From Oscillospiraceae bacterium (GTDB taxonomy: Bacteria; Bacillota; Clostridia; Oscillospirales; Ruminococcaceae), in contig SVNB01000044.1 of the NCBI GenBank assembly GCA_015067125.1, positions 1 to 13,763 of the forward strand: DNA of 13,763 bases, given 5' to 3'. Positions 12,856 through 13,763 of this stretch are shown here, one piece after another. The notes beneath the pieces were generated by a model that worked only from the letters and a program-made list of their open reading frames with translations, did not search any database and was not told the DNA's origin. A program made the translations under genes and the position numbers. Position 1 is the first letter of the stretch. The number at the start of each line of letters is the position of its first letter.

Positions 12856-13763
12856 GTCACAGATAACATCAATAGAAAATTCCCTGTTTTTGCGCTTTTG
12901 GGCGGTCTGAACTAATGTTTCTCGCAAAAGTGCTTCAATTTCTTCATTGGTCAGTTCCTTTTCTTCGCTTACGTTGCTTCGGAGAATGGAATCAATATCC
13001 GGCTTGAGTTTCAGCTCAATTCGGTTTTCGTAAACCTTTATCTGGTCTATCAGCAGTTCAAGGTCGTTCCGCTCCAGTTTCTCTTTTTTGAGTATATCTT
13101 CAAAAACCTCGATGGAGGTTTTTGCGGTGCGGTTCACCTGAATTATAGTGTTCCGCTTATCCGAAAGCATTTCAATCTGGTGATTCAGTCCTTTGATTTT
13201 GCTTTGCAGTTCCTCCTCCATTTCGTCATAAGTTTCGGAAAGCAGCGCTTCCTGCTCCGGGTGTTTGAGAATATCGCGCACCCTTTGCCGCTTTGTGATT
13301 TTCAGTTCCTCATAAAGGCTGTCGAGAACCTCCGCGAGGTTATCGGCGCTGTTTTCGGTTTCGACTATGTCGTCGGTTTCCTTGTTCAGTTCCTCGTTCA
13401 GCTTTTCAAGAATATCCGAAGAATTATCCATAAGTTTTTTGATATAAATTTTTATAAGTTCGTCGAGCTTATCTACCCGGATATGGTGGGAAGTGCAGGC
13501 GGAAAGTCCCCGGCGCTGATAGTTTCCGCAGATGTAGGCGGGTTTCAAATCGGAGCGGCTCATGGAAAACATCGGGTTTCCGCAGTCGCCGCATACAAGA
13601 AAACCGGTGTAATCATTGGAATACTTCTTGTTTCCCCGGTAGTTGGAAGTGCTTCGCTTTTCCCGAAGGGCCTTTGTGGTGGCAAAAGTCCGGTAATCAA
13701 TTATCGGCTGATGGTGATTTTCGATGACTATGTGTTCGTCTTCATCGCGTTTTATATCCTTTC
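12403..13763 (-). CDS. Large serine recombinase fused in frame to SpoVT C-terminal part (5' end outside window)
   Basis: The frame is open to the right edge of the window, giving 452 visible residues; the catalytic resolvase domain must lie beyond it. Visible residues 57-89 form the recombinase zinc ribbon (CGDC at 57-60, CGNYQ at 78, Cys89). A long charged coiled coil follows (about 100-265), ending in IELKLKPDIDSILR, the usual tail region of large serine recombinases. From visible residue 303 the sequence turns into SpoVT: GDPLEIFTDNDGEVIF, then KKYSPIGEL, VIICDRD and the ending FLGKQMEE, 150 residues in all. This equals SpoVT from about its residue 31 to the end, containing its GAF domain but lacking most of the AbrB DNA-binding domain. 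I read this as an integrated element whose recombinase runs out into the interrupted host gene. A stable domain fusion is the alternative. The true start is not in the window. Confidence 0.87.
   Translation of the reverse strand, partial: KDIKRDEDEHIVIENHHQPIIDYRTFATTKALREKRSTSNYRGNKKYSNDYTGFLVCGDCGNPMFSMSRSDLKPAYICGNYQRRGLSACTSHHIRVDKLDELIKIYIKKLMDNSSDILEKLNEELNKETDDIVETENSADNLAEVLDSLYEELKITKRQRVRDILKHPEQEALLSETYDEMEEELQSKIKGLNHQIEMLSDKRNTIIQVNRTAKTSIEVFEDILKKEKLERNDLELLIDQIKVYENRIELKLKPDIDSILRSNVSEEKELTNEEIEALLRETLVQTAQKRKNREFSIDVICDGDPLEIFTDNDGEVIFKKYSPIGELAAFAGQYADVLYKVGGCPVIICDRDSVVTAAGVPKKEVLERRVTPMLEDLMERRAVYSRSGASGENLLFPVEGFDKAALAAAAIISAGDVCGAVIYLSDGREKASETEAKLVTAAANFLGKQMEE
12838..12870. 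other. Candidate attachment-site junction in spoVT
   Basis: Protein similarity switches from recombinase tail (REFSIDVICD) to SpoVT (GDPLEIF) at about 12855. Large serine recombinases need only a very short core match, so the exact crossover cannot be placed from one end. The true core probably lies within this stretch. Confidence 0.5.
12856..13763 (-). mobile_element. Edge of an integrated element carrying a serine recombinase
   Basis: The recombinase zinc ribbon and coiled coil end where spoVT sequence begins. The element is inferred to extend to the right past the window. Its type (prophage, conjugative element or skin-like intervening sequence) cannot be told from here. Confidence 0.6.

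Noticed and set aside
12403..13572. Recombinase-spoVT gene beginning at the ATG at 13572
   Set aside because: That methionine lies inside the zinc ribbon (after CGDCGNP), and the frame stays open with recombinase-like sequence to the window edge, so the gene is 5'-truncated by the window.

Overview
The window looks like chromosomal DNA from an endospore-forming clostridial Firmicute, probably from the Oscillospiraceae/Ruminococcaceae side. The grounds are a SpoVT sporulation-regulator segment, AGGAGG-type ribosome binding sites, TTGACA/TATAAT-type promoters, the feoA-feoB-Cys-rich-protein arrangement, and modular hairpin-rich intergenic repeats. This placement is inference from gene content, not a database match. 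Nearly everything is on the minus strand. The only convincing plus-strand gene is a 74-residue orphan at 12044-12268.

Layout, from low to high coordinate. (1) 1-320: non-coding hairpin repeats. (2) 321-3028: a ferrous-iron uptake locus transcribed leftward, feoA (2694-2909), feoB (589-2589) and a 57-residue FeoB-associated Cys-rich membrane protein (381-554). It has a near-consensus promoter, a terminator, and three 16-bp GTTAG-N6-CTAAC palindromes of DtxR/IdeR type. Two of these lie in the feoA leader and one lies between feoA and feoB, just after a terminator-like hairpin. (3) 3081-5361: three overlapping genes, a CrtO-like acyltransferase, a GT28/MGDG-synthase-like glycosyltransferase and a PAP2 phosphatase. 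Together they suggest synthesis of an acylated glycolipid. (4) 5362-5851: modular intergenic repeats, then a tRNA-Arg(ACG) with its own promoter and terminator. (5) 6043-7314: an organophosphate:phosphate-antiporter-like MFS transporter. (6) 7379-7686: more intergenic repeats. (7) 7732-11835: marR plus two half-ABC exporters forming a heterodimer with one degenerate ATP site, preceded by an operator array with a 15-bp period. (8) 12044-12268: an orphan small gene with its own promoter and terminator. (9) 12403-13763: the C-terminal part of a large serine recombinase whose reading frame runs without a stop into the last 150 codons of spoVT. The AbrB DNA-binding start of spoVT is missing.

The most notable feature is the last one. 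The recombinase appears to sit at the edge of an integrated element that has split spoVT, like the sigK skin element and other elements that interrupt sporulation genes. The junction falls at about 12855, where the SpoVT-like sequence GDPLEIF begins. The other half of spoVT and the rest of the element would lie beyond 13763.

How the genes work together: the Feo genes import Fe(II) under apparent iron-dependent repression. The CrtO-like, GT28 and PAP2 genes could turn phosphatidate into diacylglycerol, glycosylate it and acylate the sugar. The MarR-ABC unit is a typical self-regulated drug or lipid efflux operon. The recombinase-spoVT junction may link element excision to sporulation.
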